Assembly: GCF_900102375.1 (NCBI RefSeq)
Contig: NZ_FNBO01000003.1
Coordinates: 186,001-250,000 of the forward strand
Length of the DNA: 64,000 bases
Direction: 5' to 3'
Source: Halorubrum xinjiangense
GTDB taxonomy: Archaea > Halobacteriota > Halobacteria > Halobacteriales > Haloferacaceae
In this document: one piece after another, positions 8,347-17,865 of the stretch
How the letters are laid out: each line of letters starts with the position of its first letter
Position numbering within the stretch: the stretch's first letter is position 1
Notes under the pieces: model-generated
The model's input: only the letters and a program-made list of their open reading frames with translations
Databases searched by the model: none
Told to the model about the DNA's origin: nothing
Program-made: the position numbers and the translations under genes

Positions 8347-9213
8347 ATGCCGTCGGAGACTGACCGGAGAGGCGTGCAGAAGACGGCACTCATCACCGGC
8401 TGTTCCTCGGGCATCGGCCGCGCCGCGGCGCACGCGTTCCTCGACGAGGGATGGACCGTGTACGCTACCGCGCGGAACCCCGCGGACGTCGAAGCGCTCG
8501 GCGAGGCGGGCTGTGAGCTCGCCACGCTCGACGTCACCGACCAGGACGACGTCGACCGCGTCGTGGACCGCGTCTTAGACGAGGAGGGCGCGATCGACGC
8601 CCTGATCAACAACGCCGGCTACGGTCAGTTCGGCCCCGTCGAGGACGTCGCTACGGAGCGGGTCCACGACCAGTTCGACGTGAACGTGTACGGTCCGCAT
8701 CGCCTGATCCGCGCGGTCCTCCCGGCGATGCGCCGCGAACGCGACGGGACCATCGTCAACGTCTCCTCGGTCGCCGGTCGGGTGTCGATTCCCGGCGGCG
8801 GCGTCTACAGCGGCTCGAAGTTCGCCCTGGAGGCGATGTCCGACGCGCTCCGCAACGAGGTCGCGGACCTCGGTATCGACGTGGTCGTCGTCGAGCCCGG
8901 CCCGGTACAGACGAACTTCTCGAAGCGCGCGGAGCGGGAAGCGGACCCCGAGGAGCGCGAGGGGATCGCACGGACCGACGCGTACGAGGAGTTCTACGCG
9001 ATGTTCGAGGACGCGAAGCTGATCGGCGGCGACGGCCCCGGCGCGGTCGAGCCGGAGCTCGTCGCGAACGCCATCTACGACGCCGCGAGCGCGACCCAGC
9101 CGCCGGCACGGGTGCAGCCCGGCACCGTCGCGCGCGTCGGCGTCCTCGCGCGACTCCTCCCCGAAGCGCTGCTGGATAAGGCGTACGGGCTCGTTCGAAA
9201 CTTTACCTCGTAG
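8347..9213 (+). CDS. Short-chain dehydrogenase/reductase (SDR)
   Basis: 288-residue classical SDR, an NAD(P)-dependent oxidoreductase. The cofactor motif TGCSSGIG is at residues 17-24, NNAGYG follows in the middle, and the catalytic Ser is upstream of Tyr154-x3-Lys158 (YSGSK). The segment VEPGPVQTNF is also family-typical. An alternative GTG start nine codons in would give a tighter N-terminus, but ATG is kept. The substrate (sterol, retinol-like or sugar) is unknown. It lies 54 bp after psmA and is convergent with the next gene. Confidence 0.88.
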   Translation: MPSETDRRGVQKTALITGCSSGIGRAAAHAFLDEGWTVYATARNPADVEALGEAGCELATLDVTDQDDVDRVVDRVLDEEGAIDALINNAGYGQFGPVEDVATERVHDQFDVNVYGPHRLIRAVLPAMRRERDGTIVNVSSVAGRVSIPGGGVYSGSKFALEAMSDALRNEVADLGIDVVVVEPGPVQTNFSKRAEREADPEEREGIARTDAYEEFYAMFEDAKLIGGDGPGAVEPELVANAIYDAASATQPPARVQPGTVARVGVLARLLPEALLDKAYGLVRNFTS

Positions 9214-9223
9214 TGGTCGGGCG

Positions 9224-9757
9224 TCACGCCGGACCGCTGCCGTCGCCGTCCGCGTCGACCGCGAACGGGCTCTCCCTCTCTCGCCAGTCCCAGCCGGGGA
9301 GCCGCGTCTGGAAGCCGGCCGCGAGCGCGGCGTCGAGGTCGTCCGCGCCGGCGGTCCCGGCCCCGGTCCGGTCCGTCTCGGCCGTGGCGTCCCGGTCCAC
9401 GTAGAGGTCCGTGACGTGGAACGTCGCTTCGGCGAGCAGCGAGAGGGGGCGGCCGCCCGCTATCGTCGCGGCCAGCTCGCGGCCGAGGACCTCGTCGACG
9501 ACGAAGCCGGGGTAGTCGCCGGCCACGTCGAGGTCGCGCAGGAGCGCGACGCAGGCCGCGACGTTGACTGCGACCTCGCCGGCGGCGAAGACGGCGTCGA
9601 CCTCGCGGCGGTACGCGTCGGGCGCCACCGCGTCGACGTCGGTCTCGAAGAGCCGGCCGAGCCGGTCGCGGGTGTCGTTGAGAATCGGGACGACCACGTC
9701 GGCGCGGTCGCGGACCCAGGCGTGTTCGTCGCGGACCGTCTCTGGCGTGACGCGCAT
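9224..9757 (-). CDS. Uncharacterised haloarchaeal protein, mainly helical
   Basis: 177-residue acidic protein with no family I recognise. It is rich in helices and valine/alanine (AAGEVAVNVAACVALLRDLDV), followed by a low-complexity linker of Thr/Ala/Gly and a C-terminal aromatic element LPGWDWRERESPF. There is no signal peptide or membrane segment. Convergent with the SDR gene, it is preceded by a good TATA-like box about 45 bp upstream of its ATG. Coding status is supported by its acidic composition and the clean start. Confidence 0.65.
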   Translation of the reverse strand: MRVTPETVRDEHAWVRDRADVVVPILNDTRDRLGRLFETDVDAVAPDAYRREVDAVFAAGEVAVNVAACVALLRDLDVAGDYPGFVVDEVLGRELAATIAGGRPLSLLAEATFHVTDLYVDRDATAETDRTGAGTAGADDLDAALAAGFQTRLPGWDWRERESPFAVDADGDGSGPA

Positions 9758-9796
9758 GGACGGAGTCAGGTCGCCTGCGGCTTGCCCTTTGCGAAG

Positions 9797-9805
9797 GCTT
9801 TTATA
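9797..9805. promoter_or_regulatory. TATA-like element in the divergent intergenic region
   Basis: The sequence ttttataac reads as TATA-like on both strands. For the minus gene it predicts a start about 17 nt upstream of the ATG at 9757. For the plus gene (fttA, ATG 9979) it would imply a leader of about 150 nt. The remaining 9806-9978 stretch holds no clear gene. Confidence 0.4.
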
Positions 9806-9978
9806 ACGGCGGGGCAGTAGTCCGATCCAAGCGGGTTTTCGCTGGCTGTTCCCGCGTACGGAACCAGTACGGACAGTACTTCCACTATGCCTACCCCGTC
9901 ACGGTCGATCGATCGGCGGCGAGTCGCCGCGCGACGTGATTCGACGACGACGGCGGCCTCGACGACCCGAAGTGAGAT

Positions 9979-11904
9979 ATGAGTCAAGTCGACAAGCAAC
10001 TCGATACGTTGAAATCAGAGATCGAACAGGAGATCCCGAACGATATCACGGTCACCGACGTGAAATACGAGGGGCCGGAGCTGGTCGTGTACACGCGCGA
10101 CCCCAAGCGCTTCGCGGGCGACGGCGACCTTATCCGCCGGCTCGCCTCGAAGCTCCGCAAGCGGATCACGGTCCGACCGGACCCGAGCGCCCTCTCGCCG
10201 CCGGCGCGGGCCGAAGACCAGGTCCGGGAGGTGATCCCGGAGGAGGCCGGCGTGACCGACCTCGACTTCCACGAGGACACCGGCGAGGTCGTCATCGAGG
10301 CCGAAAAGCCCGGGATGGTGATCGGCCGCCGCGGCTCGACGCTCCGCGAGATCACCCAGGAGGTCGGCTGGACCCCCGAGGTCGTTCGGACGCCGCCGAT
10401 AGAGTCCTCCACCGTCTCGAACGTCCGCGGCTTCCTGAAGAACGAGCGCGAGGAGCGCCGCGACATCCTCGAACGCGTCGGCCGGCAGATCCACCGCGAG
10501 GAGATGTCCGACGACGAGTGGGTCCGGATCACGACGCTCGGCTGCTGCCGCGAGGTCGGCCGCGCGGCCTTCATCCTCTCGACGCCCGAGACCCGGATCC
10601 TCATCGACTGCGGCGACAAGCCCGGCGCGGAGGGAGAGGTGCCGTACCTCCAGGTGCCCGAGGCGCTCGGCGCCGGCGCGGCGACGCTCGACGCGGTCGT
10701 GTTGACCCACGCCCACCTCGACCACTCGGCGCTAGTCCCGCTGCTGTTTAAATACGGCTACGACGGTCCCATCTACACGACGGAGCCGACCCGCGACCTG
10801 ATGGGTCTGCTCACGCTCGACTACCTCGACGTCGCGGCGAAGGACGGGCGGACGCCGCCGTACGAGTCCGCGCAGGTCCGCGACGCGATCAAACACACCA
10901 TCCCGCTGGAGTACGGCGACGTGACCGACGTGGCTCCGGACGTGAAGCTCACGTTCCACAACGCGGGCCACATCCTCGGCAGCGCCGTTACCCACTTCCA
11001 CATCGGCGACGGCCTCTACAACGTCGCGTTCTCGGGCGACATCCACTACGAGGACACGCGCCTCTTCAACGGCGCGGTCAACGATTTCCCGCGCGTGGAG
11101 ACGCTCGTGTTGGAGTCCACCTACGGCGGCCGCAACGACTACCAGACCGACCAGGAGGACTCCGAAGAGGCGCTCAAGGAGGTCATCAACGAGACGTACG
11201 AGCAGGGCGGGAAAGTCGTCATCCCCGCCTTCGCCGTGGGGCGCTCCCAGGAGATCATGCTCGTCTTAGAGGAAGCGATGCGCGAGGGGGATATCCCCGA
11301 GATGCCCGTCCACCTCGACGGGATGATCTGGGAGGCGACCGCGATCCACACGACGTACCCCGAGTACCTCCGCGACGACCTCCGCGACCGCATCTTCCAC
11401 GAGGACGAGAACCCGTTCCTCGCCGACCAGTTCAACCACATCGACGCCGGCGAGGAGGAGCGACAGGAGGTCGCCGACGGCGATCAGTGTATCATCGTCT
11501 CCACGTCCGGGATGATCGAGGGCGGACCGATCATGTCGTGGCTCCGCCACATCGGTCCCGACCCGGACTCGAACCTCGTGTTCGTCGGCTACCAGGCGCA
11601 GGGTACGCTCGGCCGCCGGATCCAGAACGGCTGGGACGAGATCCCGGTCGACGGCTGGGGCGGCGGCAGCCGCGGCGACACGCTGACTCTGGAGATGGGC
11701 ACGGAGGTCGTCGACGGCTTCTCCGGTCACGCCGACCGGCAGGGGTTAGAGAACTTCGTGAAGACGATGAACCCGCGCCCGGAGAAGGTCCTCTGTGTCC
11801 ACGGCGACGAGAGCTCGGTTCAGGACCTCTCGTCGTCGCTGTATCACGACTACAACATGCGGACGTTCGCGCCGAAGAACCTGGAGACGTTCCGGTTCAA
11901 GTAA
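9979..11904 (+). CDS. fttA: aCPSF1/FttA ribonuclease, archaeal transcription termination factor
   Basis: 641-residue beta-CASP metallo-beta-lactamase ribonuclease, the archaeal homologue of CPSF73. It cleaves nascent RNA at U-rich 3' ends and terminates transcription. The N-terminus carries two KH-like domains (residues about 1-140, with GMVIGRRGSTLREI). The lactamase core starts at about 180 with GCCREVGRAA and has the zinc motif HAHLDH at residues 244-249. Later motifs are GHILGSA, LESTYGGR, the beta-CASP PAFAVGRSQE, VSTSGMIEGG and the C-terminal GFSGHADR and CVHGD. Full length matches the family. A pseudokinase gene begins 12 bp downstream on the same strand. Confidence 0.95.
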   Translation: MSQVDKQLDTLKSEIEQEIPNDITVTDVKYEGPELVVYTRDPKRFAGDGDLIRRLASKLRKRITVRPDPSALSPPARAEDQVREVIPEEAGVTDLDFHEDTGEVVIEAEKPGMVIGRRGSTLREITQEVGWTPEVVRTPPIESSTVSNVRGFLKNEREERRDILERVGRQIHREEMSDDEWVRITTLGCCREVGRAAFILSTPETRILIDCGDKPGAEGEVPYLQVPEALGAGAATLDAVVLTHAHLDHSALVPLLFKYGYDGPIYTTEPTRDLMGLLTLDYLDVAAKDGRTPPYESAQVRDAIKHTIPLEYGDVTDVAPDVKLTFHNAGHILGSAVTHFHIGDGLYNVAFSGDIHYEDTRLFNGAVNDFPRVETLVLESTYGGRNDYQTDQEDSEEALKEVINETYEQGGKVVIPAFAVGRSQEIMLVLEEAMREGDIPEMPVHLDGMIWEATAIHTTYPEYLRDDLRDRIFHEDENPFLADQFNHIDAGEEERQEVADGDQCIIVSTSGMIEGGPIMSWLRHIGPDPDSNLVFVGYQAQGTLGRRIQNGWDEIPVDGWGGGSRGDTLTLEMGTEVVDGFSGHADRQGLENFVKTMNPRPEKVLCVHGDESSVQDLSSSLYHDYNMRTFAPKNLETFRFK

Positions 11905-11916
11905 GCGCGCGACGAG

Positions 11917-13251
11917 ATGGACCGAACCGACGAGACGCCGGACCCGGACGACCTCCTCGAGACGGCGCTCACGGACCCGGAATCGCTGGATGCGGCGCGA
12001 ACCGCGAGGCTGGTGGCGCAGCTGGAACAAGACGACGCGGACGTCCGGCGGGCCGCGTCGTGGGCGATTCGCTTCGTCGCCGCGGAGCGGCCCTCGATCG
12101 TCGACACCTGCGCCGGTCGGTTCCGGCGGGCGCTCCGTGACCCCGAGGCCCGACCGGTCGTCCTCCGGACGCTCGCGGTCCTCGCTGAACACAACCGGGA
12201 GGCGGTCACCGAGATCGTCGACGGGGCGGTCGAGGCCGAAGCGATCGACGAGGTCGTCGGGCGACGCGTCGTCGGGGGGTACCGGCCCTCGGAACCAGAG
12301 TCCGGCGGGTCGGTTATCACCGACGAAGGAGAGGAAGCGACCCCGCCGACCGAGACCGCCGTCGACGTTGAGCGTCGCGAACCGAGCGACGCGGCACCCG
12401 ACGAGGGACCGCCGGAGCCGTCCGGTCATCCTCCGGCCGAGCCACCGGCCAAACCGCCGCGGCTCGACCGAACGCTTCCCGAATACGATCCGGTCCCGGC
12501 CGAGGAACGGCGCGGTGGTTCGGACGTCGACACCACCAGATTCGCCGAGGGCGGTCGAGAGTTCACGGCGGCTCGTCGAACGGCGGCGAGCGCGCGGAGC
12601 GTCGACGAGACGGCGTTCCGGGACGCGGTCGAGCGGTGGCGTCGGATCGACGGGCACGACGCCGTCGCGCGCGTCGTGGACCACGGAACGCGCCCCGCGC
12701 CGTGGCTCGTCTCCGAGCGGGGCGCTCCGGGATCGCTCGCCGATCGGGACGCGCCGGTCCCGCCGGCGGAGGCCCGATGGATCCTGTCTCGGATCGCGGC
12801 CGCGCTCGGCTACGCGCACGCGGCCGGCGTGTTACACGGGGGAGTCTGGCCGGGAGTCGTCACGCTCGTGAACGCGGTCGAAGACCCGGACGCCTGGGCG
12901 TATCCGCGGGTCGGCGGCTGGGGGCTCCGAGCGGCGGTCGGGCCGACCGCGGAGCTCTTCGAGCTACCCGACCGCTACGCCGCGCCGGAACACGTCGCGC
13001 CCGATCGGTTCGGGGGCGTCGACGCCGCGACCGACATCTACGGGCTCGGCGTGATCGGGCACGAGCTACTGACGGGTAGCGCACCGGTCCGGGAGGACGG
13101 GACCGTCCGCCCCACCCGGACGGTCGCCGAGGGCGTCCCCGAAGGGCTGTCGACGGTCCTCGCGAAGGCACTCAAACCGGCGAAGATGGCCAGGTACGCG
13201 TCCGCGGCGGCGTTCGAACGGGACCTGGCCGCGGAGGGCGACGGTGCGTGA
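11917..13251 (+). CDS. HEAT-like plus degenerate protein-kinase-fold protein
   Basis: 444-residue protein. Residues 1-90 look like HEAT/armadillo helices (ADVRRAASWAIRFVAAE, RPVVLRTLAVLAEHNREAV). Residues 95-190 form a Pro/Glu-rich linker. From about 195 to 440 a protein-kinase-like C-lobe is recognisable: RWILSRIAAALGYAHAAGVLHGG (HRD replaced by HGG at 307-309), GGWGL at 333-337 in place of DFG, an intact APE at 356-358 and DIYGLGVIGHELLTG. Loss of the catalytic and metal-binding Asp suggests a pseudokinase. It sits 12 bp after fttA and overlaps the next membrane-protein gene by 8 bp, so all three may be cotranscribed. Confidence 0.75.
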   Translation: MDRTDETPDPDDLLETALTDPESLDAARTARLVAQLEQDDADVRRAASWAIRFVAAERPSIVDTCAGRFRRALRDPEARPVVLRTLAVLAEHNREAVTEIVDGAVEAEAIDEVVGRRVVGGYRPSEPESGGSVITDEGEEATPPTETAVDVERREPSDAAPDEGPPEPSGHPPAEPPAKPPRLDRTLPEYDPVPAEERRGGSDVDTTRFAEGGREFTAARRTAASARSVDETAFRDAVERWRRIDGHDAVARVVDHGTRPAPWLVSERGAPGSLADRDAPVPPAEARWILSRIAAALGYAHAAGVLHGGVWPGVVTLVNAVEDPDAWAYPRVGGWGLRAAVGPTAELFELPDRYAAPEHVAPDRFGGVDAATDIYGLGVIGHELLTGSAPVREDGTVRPTRTVAEGVPEGLSTVLAKALKPAKMARYASAAAFERDLAAEGDGA

Positions 13252-14056
13252 GCTTGCGGCGGGATCGATTCGCCTCGCGGACCCCGGTCTCCCCGCGAGC
13301 GTCCCGGACGCTGCGGCCGTCGTCGGGCCCGCCACGGTGTCGTCAGGGACGGGCGTCACTCGGTTCGTCGCGGCGGTACTCGTGTTGACCGCGTGTCTCG
13401 GGACGGCGCGGTACGCGCTGGTGACCGCGAGACACGAGCCGCACGACACCCTCGTGTGGCGCTACGTCGCGCTGTCGACGACCGTCGGTGCCGTCTTCGC
13501 GGGGCTGCTACTGGTCGAGACGGTCACGCCGACCGTCGGAACGGTCGTCGTCGCGTTCCGGCTCCTCGCGCAGCTGTTCTTCGTTGCCTTCCTCGCGCTG
13601 TCGCTGCGGGAGCTGTACTACGCACAGCCCGCGACGTCGACGGAGAGCGACCGGATCTCGCTGTCGACCGCCCGGCGGATCGAGACCGGATTCATGCTGC
13701 TCGCATTAGTCCAGTTCCCGGTCGTCGTCTGGGTCGGGCCGACGGCGGTCGCACAGGTGATCCTCGCGCTCGCGGCCGGCGCGTTCACCGTCTACGGCGC
13801 CTCGTTCGGGCAGGCGATCCGCGCCCGGCGGTTGACCCGCGGAACCGTCCTCGACGCCACCGTCACCTACACCATCGCCGTCCTGCTCTGTGTCGGGGCG
13901 CTGAGCGTCGCGGAGGGAGCGGTCCTCGCGCCGATCCCTCAGGCCGCCGTCAGCGGCGCGGTCAACGTTCTCCTGGTGATGGTCGGAACGTTCCTGATCA
14001 GCCTCATCATCAGGCTGAAACGGAGCGCCGACGCGAGCGGCGGTGCCACCCCCTGA
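13244..14056 (+). CDS. Seven-helix membrane protein, uncharacterised
   Basis: 270-residue integral membrane protein with about seven hydrophobic segments (for example VAAVLVLTACLGTARYAL, VVAFRLLAQLFFVAFLALSL, VILALAAGAFTVYGASFG). A soluble loop between helices 3 and 4 carries YYAQPATSTESDRISLS. The number and spacing of helices recall the sensor modules found at the N-terminus of haloarchaeal signalling proteins, but no signalling domain follows. The start GTG at 13244 lies inside the pseudokinase gene (8-bp overlap), so translation is probably coupled. The function is unknown. Confidence 0.65.
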   Translation: MRELAAGSIRLADPGLPASVPDAAAVVGPATVSSGTGVTRFVAAVLVLTACLGTARYALVTARHEPHDTLVWRYVALSTTVGAVFAGLLLVETVTPTVGTVVVAFRLLAQLFFVAFLALSLRELYYAQPATSTESDRISLSTARRIETGFMLLALVQFPVVVWVGPTAVAQVILALAAGAFTVYGASFGQAIRARRLTRGTVLDATVTYTIAVLLCVGALSVAEGAVLAPIPQAAVSGAVNVLLVMVGTFLISLIIRLKRSADASGGATP

Positions 14057-14125
14057 CGCGGGCGGAGTCGTCGGTTCGGCGTCCGTAACCGGGTTCGGCG
14101 TCCGCGACTGGATTCGGCGTCCGTC

Positions 14126-15784
14126 TCAGTCGTCGACCTTCCCGTCCCGTCCTTCCCCGTCCGACTCGCGCTCCCGCGCGTCGACCTTCCCGTCCCGCCG
14201 GTCCCGCTCCCGCGCGTCCGGGTCGCGTTCGGCAGGGTCGCCGTGCCCGCCGCCGCCCGGCGTCCGGACGGAGACCGTCGTTCCGGCCGCGACGTCGACG
14301 GACGCCTTCGCCGGGACCGCCTCGCCGTCGATCAGGTTCTCCCCGAGCGCGCCCTCCGCGCCGCCGTCGAGCCCCCGCGGGGCGGTCCGCCGGCGCTCGG
14401 TTAGTAGCGAGACGGTCGCGTCGGTCTCGACGGTGACGGTCCGCTCGATGCCGAGGCCGCCGCGATGGCGGCCGTCGCCGCCGCTCGACGGGCGCAGCGC
14501 GTAGCGCTCGACGCGGAGCGGGTACGCCGTCTCCAGCGCCTCGATCGGCGTGTTGAGCGTGTTGGTCATCCCGACCTGAACGCCGTCCATCCCGTCTTTG
14601 GTCGGCCGGGCGCCGAACCCGCCGGCGATCGTCTCGTAGTAGGTGAACTCCCCCGCGCGGTCGCCGATTATCAGGTTGTTCATCGTCCCCTGCCCGCCGG
14701 CGGGAACGGCGTCGGGCACCGCCTCTGCGAGCGCTTCCAGCGTCACGTCGGTGACGCGCTGGCTCGTCTCGACGTTCCCGCCGACGACCGCGGCCGGCGG
14801 TCGGGGGTCGAGCAGCGATCCCTCGGGTGCCGAGACGGAAACCGGCTCGTAGCAGCCGTGGTTCGGCGGGATATCCGGGTCGGTGACCGCGCGGACGACG
14901 AAGTACACCGCGCTCTTCGCGACGGAGAACGGGGCGTTCAGGTTGCCGTCCACCTGGTCGGCGGTGCCGGCGAAGTCGACGTCGATCGCGGCGCCGTCGA
15001 CGGTGACCGCCACCTCGACCGGGATGTCCGCGTCCGTCACGCCGTCGCCCTCGAGGACGTCCCGCGCGCGGTAGGTGCCGTCCGGCAGCTCCCGGATCTC
15101 CGCTTCGACGCGCTCTCGGGAGTAGTCGATGACGGCGTCGAACGCGTCGAGTAGCGTCGACCCGTGCTCGTCGAGCAGTTCGCCGACCCGCTCCTCCGCT
15201 CGCGCGTTCGCGGCGCGCTGCGCGCGGAGGTCCGCCTCGCGCTCGTCCGGCGTGCGGACGTTGGCGAGGATGAGATCGCGGACGGCGTCGTTCGGCTCGC
15301 CGCCGTCGACGAGGCGGACCGCCGGGAGCCGGAGCCCCTCCTCGTATATTTCCCGCGCGCCGGGCGGCATGCTCCCCGGCGCGCTCCCGCCGACGTCGGC
15401 GTGGTGCGCGCGCGACACCGCGTACCCGACGACATCGCCGTCGGGCGCGACCGGCGAGACCAGCGTGACGTCGGGGAGGTGGGTTCCGCCGGCGAACGGG
15501 TCGTTGACGACGAACACGTCGCCTGGCTTCGGGTTCTTTTCGAGGACGACCTCGACCGCGTCGGGCATCGCGCCGAGGTGGACCGGGATGTGTTCGGCCT
15601 GCGCGACCAGCCGGCCGTCGGCGTCGAACAGCGCGGTCGAGCAGTCCTGCCGCTCCTTGATGTTCGGCGAGTACGCGCCGCGGATCAGCACGTGGCCCAT
15701 CTCGGCCGCGACGCTCTCCAGCTGGTTCCGGAGGATCTCCAGCGAGACCGGGTCGATGTCCGCGTCGGCGCCGGCGTCGCTCAC
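14126..15784 (-). CDS. hyuB: Hydantoinase B / oxoprolinase family subunit
   Basis: 552-residue HyuB-type subunit that acts with HyuA in ATP-dependent opening of cyclic amides such as 5-oxoproline or N-methylhydantoin. The N-terminus DPVSLEILRNQLESVAAEMG, the motif NDPFAGGTHLPDVTLVSPV and the C-terminal GGGGHGDP are diagnostic. The GTG start at 15784 overlaps the HyuA stop by 4 nt (GTGA), giving coupled translation. An in-frame start 18 codons upstream yields only Arg-rich sequence and is rejected. The last 35 residues are a charged repeat of Arg/Asp/Glu with two DGKVD elements. Confidence 0.92.
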   Translation of the reverse strand: MSDAGADADIDPVSLEILRNQLESVAAEMGHVLIRGAYSPNIKERQDCSTALFDADGRLVAQAEHIPVHLGAMPDAVEVVLEKNPKPGDVFVVNDPFAGGTHLPDVTLVSPVAPDGDVVGYAVSRAHHADVGGSAPGSMPPGAREIYEEGLRLPAVRLVDGGEPNDAVRDLILANVRTPDEREADLRAQRAANARAEERVGELLDEHGSTLLDAFDAVIDYSRERVEAEIRELPDGTYRARDVLEGDGVTDADIPVEVAVTVDGAAIDVDFAGTADQVDGNLNAPFSVAKSAVYFVVRAVTDPDIPPNHGCYEPVSVSAPEGSLLDPRPPAAVVGGNVETSQRVTDVTLEALAEAVPDAVPAGGQGTMNNLIIGDRAGEFTYYETIAGGFGARPTKDGMDGVQVGMTNTLNTPIEALETAYPLRVERYALRPSSGGDGRHRGGLGIERTVTVETDATVSLLTERRRTAPRGLDGGAEGALGENLIDGEAVPAKASVDVAAGTTVSVRTPGGGGHGDPAERDPDARERDRRDGKVDARERESDGEGRDGKVDD

Positions 15785-17865
15785 GCGTCGCTCACCTCCG
15801 CGACCAGCGCGCCGTCGTCGCGCAGTCGGACGCGCCACGCGGGCGGGACGACGACCGTGCTTTCCGCGCCTTCGATCACGACTGGCCCCTCGACCCCCTC
15901 ACCCGTCGGGAACCGATCGCGGTCGTAGACGGGCGTCTCGCGGGCCCCGTCGGGGAAGACCGCCTCGCGGGTGGTCCGCGGCTCGGCGCCCTCGCCCCCG
16001 ACGGCCCCGACCGCGGGCGCGCTCCGGGGGACCGTCGCCGTCGCGCGGCAGTTCACCAGGTCGACCGGCTCGTCGGCGCGGTAGCCGTACGCCGACTCGT
16101 GGGCCGCCGCGAACCGCTCCCCGACGGCCGCGGGGTCGAAGGGGCGCTCGACGTCGACGGTGAGCTCGAAGCTCTGCCCGGCGTACCGGCAGTCAGCGGC
16201 GTACTCGACGCGCGCCGCGTCCGGGTCGCTGACCTCGTCCAGCAGGTCGTCCGTCAGGTCCCCGTAGAGCGCGTCGACCGCCTCTGGGTCGACCGTGTCG
16301 AGCGGCCCCTGGCGCGTCCGTACCGCGTCGCGCGTCTCGTCTGCCGCGAGCAGGCCGTACGCTGACAGGACGCCCGACGCGTGGGGAACGACGACGCGCT
16401 CGACGTCGAGGCCGTCCGCGATCGAGACCGCGTGCATCGGGCCGGCGCCGCCGAACGCGACGAGGCCGAACTCGCGGGGGTCGTGACCGCGCTCGACGGT
16501 GACAGAGCGGATCGCGCGGGCCATGTCGGCGTTCGCGACGCGGTGGACGCCGAGCGCGGCCGCGACCGGGCCGTCCATCCCCGCCTCGTCGGCGAGGTCG
16601 GCGAGCGCGTCGCGGGCGGCCGCCGCGTCGAGCGACAGGTCGCCGCCGAGGTCCGTGTCCGCGCCGACGTACCCCAACACGAGGTTCGCGTCCGTGACGG
16701 TCGGCTCCGTCCCGCCCTTCCCGTAGCAGGCGGGGCCGGGGTCGGCGCCGGCCGAGCGCGGGCCGATCCGGAGCGCGCCCCCGGCGTCGACCCACGCGAT
16801 CGACCCGCCGCCGGCGCCCACGGTCTCGACGTCGACCATCGGCGTGCCGATGGGTCGGTCGGCGACCGCCGACTCCGTCGTCCGCGCCACCTCGCCGTCG
16901 CGGACGAGGCTCACGTCGCTGGAGGTGCCGCCCATGTCGAAGGTGATCAGCCCGTCGCGGTCGGCGTCGGCTCCCGCCGTCGCGCTCGCTCCCACGACGC
17001 CCGCCGCAGGGCCCGAGAGGACGGTCGTCACGGCGTTCCGCCTGACGGTGTCGGCGTCGGTGACGCCGCCGTTGGCCTGCATGATCCGCGGCTGCGGGAG
17101 GCCCAGGTCCCGCGCCCGCTCGGTGAGGCGACCGACGTAGCCGTCGATCGCCGGGCGCACGTACGCGTCGACGACTGTCGTCGAGGTGCGCTCGTACTCG
17201 CGGAACTCGGGGAGCACCTCGTGGGAGGCGGACACCGGGACGTCGAGTTCCGCGCGCAGCGCGTCCGCGACGCGCGCTTCGTTCTCGGGGTGCGCGTAGG
17301 CGTGCAGCAGGCAGACCGCGACGGACTCGACGCCCGCGTCGCGGAGATTGGCGACGAGCGACTCGATCTCGGGGTCGTCGACCGGGCGCTCGACCCCGTC
17401 CGGAGCCGCGCGCTCGGCGACCTCGAACCGGCGGCGCCTGGAGACCAGCGGCGCGGGCTTCTCGGCGTCGAGGTCGTACAGCGACGGCCGGGTCTGCCGG
17501 CCGATCTCCAGCACGTCGCGGAACCCCTCGGTTGTCACGAGCGCGGTCCGCGCGCCGTCGTTCTCTAAGAGCGCGTTGACGGAGACGGTCATCGCGTGGG
17601 AGAACTCGGTCACGCTCTCGGGGTCGATCCCGGCCGCCTCGCAGGCCCTCTCGATGCCCGCCGCGACGCCCTCGCTCTGGTCGTCGGTGCTCGGCACCTT
17701 TGCGGTGACGAGGTCGCCGTCTACGGAGAGCGCCACGTCGGTGAACGTCCCCCCGACGTCGACGCCGATCGCCGGGCCGGCCGTCGGTCGGTCGTGGGCG
17801 CCCTGTCGATCTTCGACGCCCTGTCGATCGGCCGCCGGTCGACCGTCCGCGGATCCCCCGCCCAT
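15781..17865 (-). CDS. hyuA: Hydantoinase A / oxoprolinase family subunit
   Basis: 694-residue HyuA subunit with the actin-like ATPase fold. The phosphate-1 motif IGVDVGGTFTDVAL follows a short charged N-terminus. Further family motifs are QANGGVTD, TFDMGGTSSDVSLV and FGGAGPMHA. It forms an operon with hyuB, whose start overlaps this stop. The ATG at 17865 is preceded directly by an in-frame TAG, so the protein cannot begin further upstream; a 22-codon leader ORF ends at that TAG. The substrate could be 5-oxoproline, hydantoins or acetone-like compounds. Confidence 0.92.
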   Translation of the reverse strand: MGGGSADGRPAADRQGVEDRQGAHDRPTAGPAIGVDVGGTFTDVALSVDGDLVTAKVPSTDDQSEGVAAGIERACEAAGIDPESVTEFSHAMTVSVNALLENDGARTALVTTEGFRDVLEIGRQTRPSLYDLDAEKPAPLVSRRRRFEVAERAAPDGVERPVDDPEIESLVANLRDAGVESVAVCLLHAYAHPENEARVADALRAELDVPVSASHEVLPEFREYERTSTTVVDAYVRPAIDGYVGRLTERARDLGLPQPRIMQANGGVTDADTVRRNAVTTVLSGPAAGVVGASATAGADADRDGLITFDMGGTSSDVSLVRDGEVARTTESAVADRPIGTPMVDVETVGAGGGSIAWVDAGGALRIGPRSAGADPGPACYGKGGTEPTVTDANLVLGYVGADTDLGGDLSLDAAAARDALADLADEAGMDGPVAAALGVHRVANADMARAIRSVTVERGHDPREFGLVAFGGAGPMHAVSIADGLDVERVVVPHASGVLSAYGLLAADETRDAVRTRQGPLDTVDPEAVDALYGDLTDDLLDEVSDPDAARVEYAADCRYAGQSFELTVDVERPFDPAAVGERFAAAHESAYGYRADEPVDLVNCRATATVPRSAPAVGAVGGEGAEPRTTREAVFPDGARETPVYDRDRFPTGEGVEGPVVIEGAESTVVVPPAWRVRLRDDGALVAEVSDA

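Noticed and set aside
15785-15838. A longer hyuB start
   Set aside because: The extra 18 residues are Arg-rich and lie within hyuA; GTG 15784 gives the usual operon overlap and the family N-terminus.
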